A stretch of 41,317 nt of DNA from an uncultured Collinsella sp. (GCA_902482035.1 CABSYW010000024.1:1-41317); one strand, 5' to 3'; shown: positions 8,173 through 16,137, counted from the first letter of the stretch. Notes: a model not told the origin generated them from the letters alone. Translations and numbers: made by a program.

Positions 8173-8205
8173 CCAGTCTTTTTGGGACGGCGCTAAAAAG
8201 ACTGG
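8173..8205. promoter_or_regulatory. 11-base perfect inverted repeat in divergent promoter region
   Basis: CCAGTCTTTTT (8173-8183) and AAAAAGACTGG (8195-8205) are perfect complements around an 11-base spacer. On the minus strand a TACAAT (-10-like) follows the dyad directly and lies about 30 bases before the YgiQ start. The dyad would therefore cover the -35 region. It could be an operator for the ygiQ-like gene or a stable leader hairpin. The rest of the 253-base gap (8135-8387) shows nothing else I can name. Confidence 0.4.
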
Positions 8206-8387
8206 TGGAGTACATGAGCTGGTGAGTGAGAGCGTCGCTGAGCCAGTCGTTTGTTTCCAGACTGTGTATCTGCGCGTTGGAGAACCCGTCTCGCGCGCAC
8301 GCCATGTTGTCAATGGGTTACAGTATGAACGGCGGTTATGTTTCCGCCAACGCACGAGAGGGTCGTCAACAAGGAGGATGCACGACG

Positions 8388-9104
8388 ATGCAGCGTGCCA
8401 AACAGATATCAGAGTCCATCGAGCTGGGCATTATCTTGGCGCTCGCCGGTGGCTTTATGGACGTCTATTCGTACATTGGGCGCGATCATGTTTTCGCCAA
8501 CGCGCAGACAGGCAACATCCTGCTCGTGGGCGTGAGCATCTCGGAGGGCAACTGGGCACTTGCGGGACGCTATTTCTTCCCCGTGGTGTCGTTTGCCGTG
8601 GGCATTATGCTTGCCGACCTGGTACACGAGCGGTTTGGCAGCGTGATTCACTGGCGCCAAGTGACGGTGTTCTTTGAAGCCGTTATCTTGCTGGGCGTGA
8701 GCTTTATCCCCGGCGGCAATTTCAACCTGCTCGCCAACTGCCTCACTTCGTTTGCCTGCGGCATGCAGGTCGAGAGCTTCCGCAAGATACATGGTCACGG
8801 CATCGCCACGACCATGTGCATCGGTAACCTGCGCAATGCGCTGCAAAACGTGGACGACTACATCATCACCCACAAGCGCGGCTTTTTGGAAAACGGCGTG
8901 CTGTACTTTGGCGTGATCTTTACCTTTGTGTTTGGCGCCGTGCTGGGCAACTGGTGTATTGAGCGCATGGGGCTGCACTCCATTGCGGTGGCGAGCGTGC
9001 TGTTGTTTATCGCGTTTGCCATCATGTTTATCGACCGCGAGCGTGACTTGCGCTCTCGCTGGAAGCGCGCCTGCGAAGATTGGAAAGACGCCTGCCAAAA
9101 ATAG
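8388..9104 (+). CDS. YoaK / DUF1275 family membrane protein
   Basis: A 238-residue integral membrane protein with about six hydrophobic segments. Family features are GGFMDVYSYIGRDHVFANAQTGN near the N-terminus, FACGMQVESFRK in the middle and TTMCIGNLRNAL after it. These match the DUF1275/YoaK family, whose function is unknown; a transport role is a guess. ATG 8388 was chosen because AAGGAGG lies at 8371-8377 and the conserved core starts right after it; longer in-frame starts add residues with no conserved character. It is a single-gene unit followed by a hairpin and an intrinsic terminator. Confidence 0.88.
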   Translation: MQRAKQISESIELGIILALAGGFMDVYSYIGRDHVFANAQTGNILLVGVSISEGNWALAGRYFFPVVSFAVGIMLADLVHERFGSVIHWRQVTVFFEAVILLGVSFIPGGNFNLLANCLTSFACGMQVESFRKIHGHGIATTMCIGNLRNALQNVDDYIITHKRGFLENGVLYFGVIFTFVFGAVLGNWCIERMGLHSIAVASVLLFIAFAIMFIDRERDLRSRWKRACEDWKDACQK

Positions 9105-9114
9105 CGGCAGGATG

Positions 9115-9139
9115 TGGCAAGGGGGCAGTCCCCTTGTCA
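9115..9139 (+). repeat. Small hairpin after the YoaK-like gene
   Basis: TGGCAAGGGG (9115-9124) pairs with CCCCTTGTCA (9130-9139) except for one G-U pair, with a 5-base loop. No T-run follows, so it is not a terminator by itself. It looks like a short intergenic palindromic repeat. Confidence 0.45.
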
Positions 9140-9158
9140 GATAGATCGATAATGGGGA

Positions 9159-9187
9159 GGGGACGGCCATCTCGGCCGCCCCTTTTT
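9159..9187 (+). terminator. Intrinsic terminator of the YoaK-like gene
   Basis: GGGGACGGCC pairs with GGCCGCCCC (one bulged A), followed by TTTTT at 9183-9187. It lies 55 bases after the stop codon. Confidence 0.8.
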
Positions 9188-9221
9188 GTTTAGTGGTCTG
9201 GTGGTGACGATACCAGTTGTT

Positions 9222-9274
9222 GAAACGCTTTAACACTTTTGACGTTCTCACGTGTTTTTTGTTTCAAAAGCGTT
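9222..9274. promoter_or_regulatory. Inverted AACGCTTT / AAAGCGTT pair upstream of alcohol dehydrogenase
   Basis: The gap contains GAAACGCTTTAACA at 9222-9235 and, 31 bases further on, CAAAAGCGTTA. They share an 8-base inverted core (AACGCTTT and AAAGCGTT). The motif resembles half-sites bound by LacI/CcpA-like regulators, but it does not fit the cre consensus exactly. A TTGACG at 9239-9244 and a TATAGT at 9286-9291 lie nearby but not at standard spacing, so the promoter itself is uncertain. Confidence 0.35.
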
Positions 9275-9333
9275 AGGATGGGACTTATAGTGCGGGGCGT
9301 AACGGGTGCTCCGCGCACGATAGGAGGCTATCA

Positions 9334-10500
9334 ATGGCTAATCGTTTCGTTCTCAATACCATCTCTTATCATGGTTCCGGCGCCATCAAGGAGATCCCCG
9401 GCGAGCTCCAGCGTCGCGGCTACAAGAAGATCTTCGTCTGCTCCGATCCCGATCTGGTCAAGTTTGGCGTTACCGCCAAGGTGACCGACGAGCTCGACGC
9501 CGCCGGCATCGCTTGGAGCCTCTACTCCGAGATCAAGCCCAACCCCACCATCCAGAACGTCAAGGACGGCGTCGAGGCCTTTAAGGCCGCCGAGGCTGAC
9601 GCTATCGTGACCATCGGTGGTGGCTCCTCTATGGACACCGCCAAGGCCATCGGCATTATCATCAACAACCCCGAGTTCGCCGATGTCCGCAGCCTCGAGG
9701 GCGTTGCTCCCACTAAGAACCACGCCGTGTTCACCATCGCCGTGCCGACGACCGCCGGTACCGCCGCCGAGGTGACCATCAACTACGTCATCACCGACCC
9801 CGAGAAGGTCCGCAAGTTCGTGTGCGTCGACACCAACGACGCCCCCGAGGTCGCCGTCGTCGACCCCGACATGATGGCCTCCATGCCCGCCGGCCTGACC
9901 GCTTCCACTGGTATGGACGCTCTGACCCACGCCATCGAGGGCTACACCACCAAGGGTGCCTGGGAGCTCTCTGACATGTTCCACTTTGAGGCTATTAAGC
10001 TGATCAGCGAGAACCTGCGTGACTCCGTCGCCGAGGCCAAGTCCGGCCAGCCCGGCTCCGGCCGCGAGGGCATGGCCCTTGGCCAGTATGTCGCCGGCAT
10101 GGGCTTCTCCAACGTTGGCCTGGGCATCGACCACGCCATGGCTCACACCCTGTCCGCTCACTACGACACCCCGCACGGCGTCGCTTGCGCCATGCTGCTA
10201 CCGATCGCCATGGAGTTCAACAAGCCGGTTTGCGCCGAGCGCTTGGCCAAGGTTGCCGTTGCCATGGGCGTTGACACCACGGGCATGAGCACCGACGAGG
10301 CTGCCGATGCTGCTATCGCCGCCGTCAAGCAGCTCTCTGCCGACGTGAATATCCCGCACGTCTGCGAGGCCATGAAGGCTGACGAGATCGAGGTTCTGGC
10401 CAAGGACGCCATGGCCGACGCTTGCTTCCCGGGCAACCCGCGCGAGGCGACGCTCGACGACGTCATCGAGCTCTTCAAGAAGATCTGCCCGGCTGCTTAA
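9334..10500 (+). CDS. fucO: Iron-containing alcohol dehydrogenase, lactaldehyde reductase (FucO) type
   Basis: A 388-residue group III iron alcohol dehydrogenase that reduces aldehydes to alcohols with NAD(P)H. The similarity to E. coli FucO runs end to end: a MANR start, KAIGIIINNPEFADVRSLEG, PTTAGTAAEVTINYVITD and NPREATLDD near the end. The four metal ligands are present at the expected spacing: Asp195, His199, His267 and His281. The NAD-binding motif GGGSSMDTAKA is intact. A good AGGAGG lies just before ATG 9334. Codon use looks strongly biased (AAG, GCC, CTC, GTC), suggesting high expression. The physiological substrate could be lactaldehyde (giving 1,2-propanediol) or acetaldehyde in ethanol formation; no fucose or rhamnose genes are nearby to decide. 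Confidence 0.9.
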   Translation: MANRFVLNTISYHGSGAIKEIPGELQRRGYKKIFVCSDPDLVKFGVTAKVTDELDAAGIAWSLYSEIKPNPTIQNVKDGVEAFKAAEADAIVTIGGGSSMDTAKAIGIIINNPEFADVRSLEGVAPTKNHAVFTIAVPTTAGTAAEVTINYVITDPEKVRKFVCVDTNDAPEVAVVDPDMMASMPAGLTASTGMDALTHAIEGYTTKGAWELSDMFHFEAIKLISENLRDSVAEAKSGQPGSGREGMALGQYVAGMGFSNVGLGIDHAMAHTLSAHYDTPHGVACAMLLPIAMEFNKPVCAERLAKVAVAMGVDTTGMSTDEAADAAIAAVKQLSADVNIPHVCEAMKADEIEVLAKDAMADACFPGNPREATLDDVIELFKKICPAA

Positions 10501-10507
10501 CCTGGTT

Positions 10508-10635
10508 CGGCGGGCCCCGCCCGTTAGCCCCAGAATCGTCCTCGGACATGTCGGAGGCCCCGCTGCGCACTACGTGCGGCGGGGCCTCCTTCTGTCCTGC
10601 GGAAAGATTCTGGGGCTAACGGGCGGGGCCCGCCG
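10508..10635. repeat. Nested long palindrome (30-base perfect arms) with internal terminator-like hairpin
   Basis: Arms 10508-10537 and 10606-10635 are perfect 30-base reverse complements. Between them sits a second hairpin: GGAGGCCCCGC (10553-10563) with GCGGGGCCTCC (10579-10589), followed by TTCT. The inner hairpin alone would serve as a weak terminator for the alcohol dehydrogenase. The outer arms could extrude a 128-base cruciform. No gene fits inside, and terminal repeats of this kind can mark a small mobile or MITE-like element. Confidence 0.8.
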
Positions 10636-10754
10636 GCTCGTTGTCGTGGCGGGCGCTGTTCGGAAGAGGTCGATGGGTCATCTCGCTAGGTAAAAAGATG
10701 GTTCGCGGTGGTATTGTTGCTGTGGGTTTAATTCGATATGAAAGGGTGACTTTG

Positions 10755-11783
10755 GTGTCCAAGATGGATTCTACGCTCTCCTATATTACTGACCAGTTGA
10801 AGGCGCTTACCTCGATTGCTTCGCCTACCGGCTATACCCGTGCGGCGACTGATTATCTGATGGAGACCCTGCGCGATATGGGGTTTGGGCCTGAGCGTTC
10901 TAATAAGGGTAACGTGCTCGTTGAGCTTGGCGGCGAGGGCGAGCCGCTTGTGTTGGCGAGCCATGTCGACACCCTGGGCGCCATGGTGCGCTCCATTAAG
11001 GACAATGGCCGCCTGCGTCCCACGACGCTTGGTGGGCACCAGTGGTCTACGGCCGATGGCGAGAACTGCACAGTCTACACGCGTGACGGTAATGTCTACA
11101 CGGGCGTGGTCCTCAATACCGAGCCTTCGGCGCATGTGGCCGATGAGCCGGTCAAGACCATCGAGAAGAACATGGAAATCCTGCTCGACGAGAACGTTGA
11201 CAGCAAGGACGATGTGCTCGAGCTGGGTATTCAGACCGGCGACATCATCGCTATGGACCCGCGCACCACGGTGACGGAGAGCGGCTACATCAAGAGTCGC
11301 TTCCTTGACGACAAGCTGTCCGCGTCGATTCTGCTGGGTTTGGCCCGCGCTGTCGCCGACGGCGAGTTGACCCTTTCGCGCAAGGTTTCGCTGCTCTTTA
11401 CGGTGTACGAGGAGGTCGGCCACGGCGGTGCCTTTGTGCCGGCCGACACGCGCGAGATGATCAGCGTGGACATGGGCTGCGTGGGCGACGACCTGGGCTG
11501 CACCGAGCGCATGGTTTCGATTTGCGCCAAGGATTCGGGCGGTCCGTACAACTACGATCTGGTGACCACGCTGTCCAATATCGCGCGCGAGCTTGAGCTC
11601 GATTATGCCATCGACGTGTACCCGCATTACGGCTCGGACGTCGAGGCCACGCTCTCTGCCGGCTACGACATTCGTCACGGCCTGATCGGCCCCGGCGTGT
11701 ACGCGAGCCACAACTACGAGCGCAGCCACATGGACGGCGTGCGCAACACTTACGAGCTGGTTCGCGCCTACGTTCAGCGCTAA
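10755..11783 (+). CDS. M42-family metallopeptidase (glutamyl aminopeptidase type)
   Basis: A 342-residue cytosolic aminopeptidase of the M42 (PepA/FrvX/TET) family. Metal and catalytic residues visible are His70 and Asp72 (SHVDTLG), Asp185/Asp186 (FLDDKLS), the Glu219-Glu220 pair (YEEVGHGG), the VDMG segment and His319 (SHNYERSH). The family forms large tetrahedral complexes that trim peptides from the N-terminus. The start is uncertain: GTG 10755 lies 8 bases after AAAGGG at 10741-10746 and is preferred, while ATG 10764 would give 339 residues. The upstream gap holds the nested palindrome; the downstream gap holds a terminator and another palindrome. Confidence 0.9.
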   Translation: MSKMDSTLSYITDQLKALTSIASPTGYTRAATDYLMETLRDMGFGPERSNKGNVLVELGGEGEPLVLASHVDTLGAMVRSIKDNGRLRPTTLGGHQWSTADGENCTVYTRDGNVYTGVVLNTEPSAHVADEPVKTIEKNMEILLDENVDSKDDVLELGIQTGDIIAMDPRTTVTESGYIKSRFLDDKLSASILLGLARAVADGELTLSRKVSLLFTVYEEVGHGGAFVPADTREMISVDMGCVGDDLGCTERMVSICAKDSGGPYNYDLVTTLSNIARELELDYAIDVYPHYGSDVEATLSAGYDIRHGLIGPGVYASHNYERSHMDGVRNTYELVRAYVQR

Positions 11784-11791
11784 CGATGCAG

Positions 11792-11827
11792 CGGCCTCGG
11801 CTGATACGGCAGTACCGACCGAGGCCG
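11792..11827 (+). terminator. Terminator-like hairpin after the M42 peptidase gene
   Basis: CGGCCTCGG (11792-11800) pairs with CCGAGGCCG (11819-11827). The loop is 18 bases and the following tract TCCTCTCT is only partly T-rich. It is probably the end of the peptidase transcript. Confidence 0.55.
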
Positions 11828-11835
11828 TCCTCTCT

Positions 11836-11904
11836 AAGTTGCGGTGAAATAGGGACTGTTTGGCGGTTTTAAACGCTTAAACAGTCCCTATTTCACCGCA
11901 ACTT
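11836..11904. repeat. Palindromic repeat family, copy 1 (26-base perfect arms)
   Basis: Arms 11836-11861 and 11879-11904 are perfect 26-base reverse complements around a 17-base loop. The core is TTGCGGTGAAATAGGGACTG. The element sits between the convergent peptidase and mnmA genes and could end transcription from both sides. A second, diverged copy lies at 22882-22949, which shows it is a dispersed repeat family rather than a gene-specific structure. Confidence 0.85.
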
Positions 11905-11919
11905 ATGAAGGGGATGGGG

Positions 11920-13020
11920 CTACTTGATGGCTGCCGTAACGGTGCCGCCGCCGAGGACGATGTCGCCGCGGTAGACTACAACGGCCTGGCCGGGGGCGAT
12001 GGCTCGCTGCGGCTCGTCAAAAGTCAGCAGCATTTGTCCGTCGGCGCCACGTGTAAGGGTCGCTGCCTGGTCCTTTTGACGGTAGCGGTACTTGGCGTCC
12101 ACGCGAATGCCGCCGTCATCGAGCTCTGCCTCCATGCGATCGGCAGGGGCGCTCCAGATCCAGTCATTGGCCGTGAGCGCCGCGGCGATCAGGTCCTCTG
12201 CCTCGCCCAGATGCACGGTGTTGTTGACGGCGTCGACGCCCGTTACGTACACGGGGTGCGCCATCGCGACGCCCAGACCCTTGCGCTGGCCTATGGTATA
12301 GCGCAGCGCGCCGTTATGGCGTCCGACCACGCTGCCGTCGCGCCATACAATATCGCCCGGCTCGGCGGCATGTCCGCAGCGGCGCTCGATATAGCCCGCG
12401 TAGTCGCCGTCTGGAATAAAGCAGATATCCTCGCTTTCGGCCTTCTGGGCGTTGGTAAAGCCCTGCTCGGCGGCTATGCGGCGCACGTTGCGCTCTTTGT
12501 CTAGGCCCGCCAGCGGAAAGATCGTGTGCGCCAGGCGCTCCTGCGTAAGCGAATACAAAAAGTAGCTCTGGTCCTTTTTGGAATCTTCGCCGCGATGTAG
12601 CTGCCAGGTGCCGTCTGCCGCCTGGCTTGTTTTGGCGTAATGTCCCGTTGCGATGTAGTCGCAGCCCATGTCCAGCGCCGCATCGAGCAGCGCGCCAAAC
12701 TTAATGTGGCGGTTGCAGATAATGCACGGGTTGGGCGTCAGTCCCTCCTGGTAGGCGTTCACAAAGCGCTCGATAACGTTGCGGTCGAACGTCTGCTGCA
12801 GGTCGAGCACATGATGGGGGATCCCCAGACGCTCGGCGACGGCCTTTGCGTCGGCGATGTCGCGGTCGACCTTACTCATGCCCGTGATGGGATCGGGTGC
12901 GGGGCAGGTGAGGCGCATGGTGGCGCCGACGCATTCGTAGCCCTGGCTTTTGAGCAGGTACGCGGTCACGCTGGAATCGACGCCGCCGCTCATGGCGACG
13001 AGCACGCGCTTGTTGTGCAT
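11920..13020 (-). CDS. mnmA: tRNA-specific 2-thiouridylase MnmA
   Basis: A 366-residue enzyme that thiolates U34 in the wobble position of Lys, Glu and Gln tRNAs, using ATP and persulfide sulfur. The PP-loop SGGVDSS is at residues 11-17. The catalytic cysteines are Cys102 in NPCIICN and Cys199 in ESEDICFIP, and GHYAK and YTIGQRKGLG are also conserved. AAGGAG lies 8 bases before ATG 13020. It lies downstream of cysK on the same strand, with a terminator between them, so the two may be partly uncoupled. The context of cysteine synthase and a sulfur-type Rrf2 regulator fits its need for cysteine-derived sulfur. No cysteine desulfurase gene is present in the window. Confidence 0.97.
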   Translation of the reverse strand: MHNKRVLVAMSGGVDSSVTAYLLKSQGYECVGATMRLTCPAPDPITGMSKVDRDIADAKAVAERLGIPHHVLDLQQTFDRNVIERFVNAYQEGLTPNPCIICNRHIKFGALLDAALDMGCDYIATGHYAKTSQAADGTWQLHRGEDSKKDQSYFLYSLTQERLAHTIFPLAGLDKERNVRRIAAEQGFTNAQKAESEDICFIPDGDYAGYIERRCGHAAEPGDIVWRDGSVVGRHNGALRYTIGQRKGLGVAMAHPVYVTGVDAVNNTVHLGEAEDLIAAALTANDWIWSAPADRMEAELDDGGIRVDAKYRYRQKDQAATLTRGADGQMLLTFDEPQRAIAPGQAVVVYRGDIVLGGGTVTAAIK

Positions 13021-13049
13021 GGGGAGGTTCTCCTTGGTGGCATGTGGCC

Positions 13050-13088
13050 AAAAAAGAAAAGCGGCGCGGGAGGCTGGTTCCGCGCCGC
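13050..13088 (-). terminator. Intrinsic terminator of cysK (minus strand)
   Basis: Read on the minus strand, GCGGCGCGG pairs with CCGCGCCGC (13080-13088 with 13061-13069) and is followed by TTTTCTTTTTT. It lies between cysK and mnmA, so most cysK transcripts should stop before mnmA. Confidence 0.88.
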
Positions 13089-13201
13089 AGACATTGTAGC
13101 AAGTTCGGACGTCTCGTGGGACACCCTAACGAGATGAGCTCAGGCCGCCAGAAGAGAGGGTAGACCGGCGTGCCTTGGGCCTATCGACAAGTGACGGGCC
13201 C

Positions 13202-14140
<939 letters not shown>

Positions 14141-14198
14141 GGTGAACCTCCAAAGTGTTCAAGTTGCTGGTTGCCGTGTGGTTTTACGGTGTGTCTAG

Positions 14199-14245
14199 CA
14201 GCTAAACCCATAAACCTTATAGGTTGTTCGTTTAGCTGTTGGCAA
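14199..14245 (-). promoter_or_regulatory. cysK promoter with overlapping dyad operator
   Basis: On the minus strand, TTGCCA (14245-14240) and CTATAA (14222-14217) are separated by exactly 17 bases, a good sigma-70-type promoter. CAGCTAAAC (14199-14207) and GTTTAGCTG (14230-14238) form a perfect 9-base inverted repeat that brackets the -10 region. Inside it, AACC and GGTT surround TTATA. A repressor bound here would block cysK; the divergent Rrf2 protein is the obvious candidate, by inference. Confidence 0.6.
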
Positions 14246-14351
14246 GCATAGTAGACACTAAAGCCTAGTAATGCAATAGGAAATAGAAGATTATTACGAG
14301 TCGATAAACCATCTTGACCGGAACGGGTATTTTCAAACCCAATTTTTCGGC

Positions 14352-14357
14352 TAGAAT
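14352..14357 (+). promoter_or_regulatory. Candidate -10 box of the Rrf2 regulator gene
   Basis: TAGAAT lies 36 bases before the regulator's ATG. Upstream, TTTTCA at 14330-14335 is a poor -35 at 16-base spacing. A TTGACC at 14314-14319 is too far away to pair with it. Confidence 0.35.
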
Positions 14358-14393
14358 TTCAACGGACTAAAAGACCGAAAGGCAGCACTATAT

Positions 14394-14822
14394 ATGTTGG
14401 TTTCTACTAAGGGCAGGTACGCCCTGCGCGTTATGGTCGATCTGGCCGAGCACCAGGCGGCCGGTCGCATCCCGCTCAAAGAGATCGCGGCGCGACAGGG
14501 GATTTCCGAGAAATATCTCGAGAACATCTTGGCTACGCTCGTGCGCGCCAATATGCTCTCGGGCATGCGCGGCAAGGGCGGTGGCTACGTGCTCACGCGC
14601 CCGCCCGAGCAGTACACGGTGGGTGAGATCCTGCGCCTGACCGAGGGTAGTCTGGCGCCGGTCGCCTGCCTGGATGGCGACTGCAAAGGCTGCTCGCGTT
14701 CGGATGAGTGCCCCACGCTTGACGTGTGGAAGAACCTTGACAAGCTCATCAACGACTACCTCGACGGTGTGACGCTCGATCAACTTGTCGCTCCCAACCA
14801 TGGCTACGACTACGTCATCTAA
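14394..14822 (+). CDS. Rrf2-family transcriptional regulator (IscR/CymR-like)
   Basis: A 142-residue winged-helix regulator. The N-terminal part (STKGRYALRVMVDLA, IPLKEIAARQGISEKYLE, GKGGGYVLTRP) is the standard Rrf2 DNA-binding domain. Four cysteines follow the dimerisation helix: Cys92, Cys97, Cys100 and Cys106. IscR uses three cysteines (92, 98, 104) in the same region for a 2Fe-2S cluster, so an Fe-S cofactor is likely here. CymR-type proteins that sense O-acetylserine through CysK lack these cysteines. The gene is divergent from cysK, with a dyad over the cysK promoter. By inference it represses cysteine synthesis in response to Fe-S or cysteine status. Confidence 0.9.
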   Translation: MLVSTKGRYALRVMVDLAEHQAAGRIPLKEIAARQGISEKYLENILATLVRANMLSGMRGKGGGYVLTRPPEQYTVGEILRLTEGSLAPVACLDGDCKGCSRSDECPTLDVWKNLDKLINDYLDGVTLDQLVAPNHGYDYVI

Positions 14823-14891
14823 CCCACACCTGCATTTGGGGACGGGGTGGAAATGGTAGATTCTCTCGCCCTTTGAGACTTGGCAAATAAG

Positions 14892-14927
14892 AAGGCCGCC
14901 CATTTTTGCGATGGGCGGCCTTCGTTT
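14892..14927. terminator. Bidirectional terminator between Rrf2 and YvlD-like genes
   Basis: AAGGCCGCCCAT (14892-14903) and ATGGGCGGCCTT (14911-14922) form a 12-base perfect stem with a 7-base loop. CGTTTT follows on the plus strand and CTTATTT on the minus strand. It serves both the Rrf2 gene and the convergent membrane protein gene. Confidence 0.85.
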
Positions 14928-14963
14928 TGGGCTGTTGAGACGGACACGGCCGGAATGGCCGTT

Positions 14964-15329
14964 TTAGTCCTCGGCGATGCTGTCGAGGATGCTGCGCGTG
15001 ATGGACACCAGGATGCTGCCCATAAAGGCCGATCCAAAGCTGGCGATGGAGATGCCGACACCCAGCAGGTTGACCGACAGGTAGCTCGCGAGCTCAAGCA
15101 TAAAGCTGTTGACGACAAGCTGGAAAATGCCCAGCGTAATGATCGTGAGCGGCAGCGAGATGACCGTGAGGAACGGTTTGACGAACGAATCGACGATGTT
15201 CAGGAACAGTCCCACGAAGGCAAAGCAGACCCAGGCCTCGGCAAAGCCGAAGGGTTGGATACCGGGGACGAGGAACGTGGCGATTGCGATGGCGATCGAG
15301 GTGAAGAGCCAGTTAAGCATAAAGCGCAT
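14964..15329 (-). CDS. Phage-holin-IV / YvlD family small membrane protein
   Basis: A 121-residue protein with four hydrophobic segments and almost no soluble loops. Features such as IQPFGFAEAWVCFAFVGLFL, VDSFVKPFLTVISLPLTIIT and LGIFQLVVNSFMLELASYL match the YvlD family. This family is annotated as holin-like but is found in ordinary chromosomes with no phage genes; its function is unknown, and envelope stress has been linked to B. subtilis YvlD. AAAGGA lies just before ATG 15329. There are no phage genes nearby, so a lysis role is unlikely. Confidence 0.87.
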   Translation of the reverse strand: MRFMLNWLFTSIAIAIATFLVPGIQPFGFAEAWVCFAFVGLFLNIVDSFVKPFLTVISLPLTIITLGIFQLVVNSFMLELASYLSVNLLGVGISIASFGSAFMGSILVSITRSILDSIAED

Positions 15330-15599
15330 GGCGTGAATCCTTTCTTGCGCCGGGGTTGCTGGCGTCGCGTGAAGCGGCTTGCGGCGGCGACCTGGATGGT
15401 TGCGCGGGCGCGCCGCGGTGTTTGGGCGCCCATTGTCTCAAATATTCGTGGAGCTTACGTGCGCATATGGTTTCTAAACGGCGTTCGTCCTGAAAAACGC
15501 GCCGCTGGCAGAGAGTCTTGTCGCTTTAGTTTGGTGGTGTGCTACACTGCTACGGGCAAAAGCCACAGGCGTTGCCCTATTGCATAGAACGGGTGAACG
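15330..15599. other. Gap between YvlD-like and YerC-like genes
   Basis: The gap between the two genes is 324 bases (15330-15653), and this part of it is unassigned. It holds the divergent upstream regions of both genes. Apart from the extended -10 at 15540-15548 and the small leader frame that starts at 15600, I see no gene, RNA or clear repeat in it. Confidence 0.5.
15540..15548 (+). promoter_or_regulatory. Extended -10 promoter of the YerC-like gene
   Basis: TGCTACACT fits an extended -10 (TGn plus TACACT). A TTGTCG lies upstream at 19-base spacing. Transcription would begin about 100 bases before the YerC-like ATG, leaving a leader that contains a short open frame. Confidence 0.4.
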
Positions 15600-15650
15600 A
15601 TGCCCGATGTCAGTATCAACTTCGATGCCTTTTGGCGGGTTTGGCGGTGA
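15600..15650 (+). CDS. Possible 16-residue leader peptide with two Trp codons
   Basis: An ATG at 15600 opens the frame MPDVSINFDAFWRVWR, which stops at 15648-15650, 3 bases before the start of the YerC/TrpR-like gene. Two of the last five residues are tryptophan. The ribosome binding site is poor (GGGTGA). The short distance means that translation of this peptide could couple to the next gene. The two Trp codons arise from a repeated TTTGGCGG, so chance is a real possibility. I see no attenuator hairpin between it and the gene. Confidence 0.25.
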   Translation: MPDVSINFDAFWRVWR

Positions 15651-15653
15651 TCG

Positions 15654-15953
15654 ATGAATATCGAGAACATGTTTGACAAGCCTGATGTCAAGCAGCTGGT
15701 CCACGCATTTAGCCTTTTGGACGACGAGAAGGATATCCAAGCGTTTTTGACCGATATCTGCACGCCGCGCGAGATTTGCGACCTTTCTCAGCGTTTGCAG
15801 GTTGCGCGCTATTTGGACGAGGGCGAGCCTTATGTTGAGGTTCAGGCCCGTACCGGCGCTTCGTCCACCACGGTGAGCCGCGTTTCAAAGGCGCTGAACG
15901 GCGAGTACGGTGGCTACCGCAAGATTCTCATTAAGTTGGAGGATGGCGAGTAG
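15654..15953 (+). CDS. YerC/YecD-family TrpR-like regulator
   Basis: A 99-residue helix-turn-helix protein of the YerC/YecD family, related in fold to the Trp repressor. Key segments are FLTDICTPREICDLSQRLQV, then ARYLDEGEPYVEVQARTGAS and STTVSRVSKALN, the last forming the recognition helix. The ligand and targets of this family are not established. ATG 15654 has only a weak GGCGGT upstream, so it may depend on coupling to the leader frame. It is followed by its own terminator and then the AddB-like gene, so it is probably a single-gene unit. Confidence 0.88.
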   Translation: MNIENMFDKPDVKQLVHAFSLLDDEKDIQAFLTDICTPREICDLSQRLQVARYLDEGEPYVEVQARTGASSTTVSRVSKALNGEYGGYRKILIKLEDGE

Positions 15954-15978
15954 GCCAGCGACAACATTGAATTACGAA

Positions 15979-16004
15979 GAACCGTCCCTCCGGGGGCGGT
16001 TTTT
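15979..16004 (+). terminator. Intrinsic terminator of the YerC-like gene
   Basis: ACCGTCCC (15981-15988) pairs with GGGGCGGT (15993-16000) with one G-U pair and a 4-base loop, extended by AA-TT pairs. A run of five T follows. It lies 27 bases after the stop codon. Confidence 0.8.
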
Positions 16005-16137
16005 ATATGCCTGCAATCGGCTGGTGCGTTGGGTTCAGGTTGCTTTGTACCAAAAGATGGAACTGCGGTGGCAATGTGTCCGCTTGGGCGGGTAGGATGG
16101 ATGCATTGATTATTGCGAACGGTTTGAGCGGAGGACC

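Noticed and set aside
6872..8677. 601-codon open frame antisense to the YgiQ gene
   Set aside because: Val/Ala/Gly/His-rich shadow. It would also run over the start of the YoaK-like gene in another frame.
14826..14860. Sequence around TTTGGGGACGGGGTGGAAA after the Rrf2 gene
   Set aside because: It resembles half of a palindromic repeat arm, but no second arm is present, so a repeat cannot be claimed.
14964..15329. Prophage remnant, because of the holin-like protein
   Set aside because: The YvlD family is chromosomal and widespread, and no other phage gene is nearby.
14880..15587. 235-codon plus-strand frame over the YvlD-like gene
   Set aside because: Its composition is that of an antisense shadow (Arg/Asp/Glu-rich), and it starts at the bidirectional terminator. 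The minus-strand frame gives a clear four-helix membrane protein.
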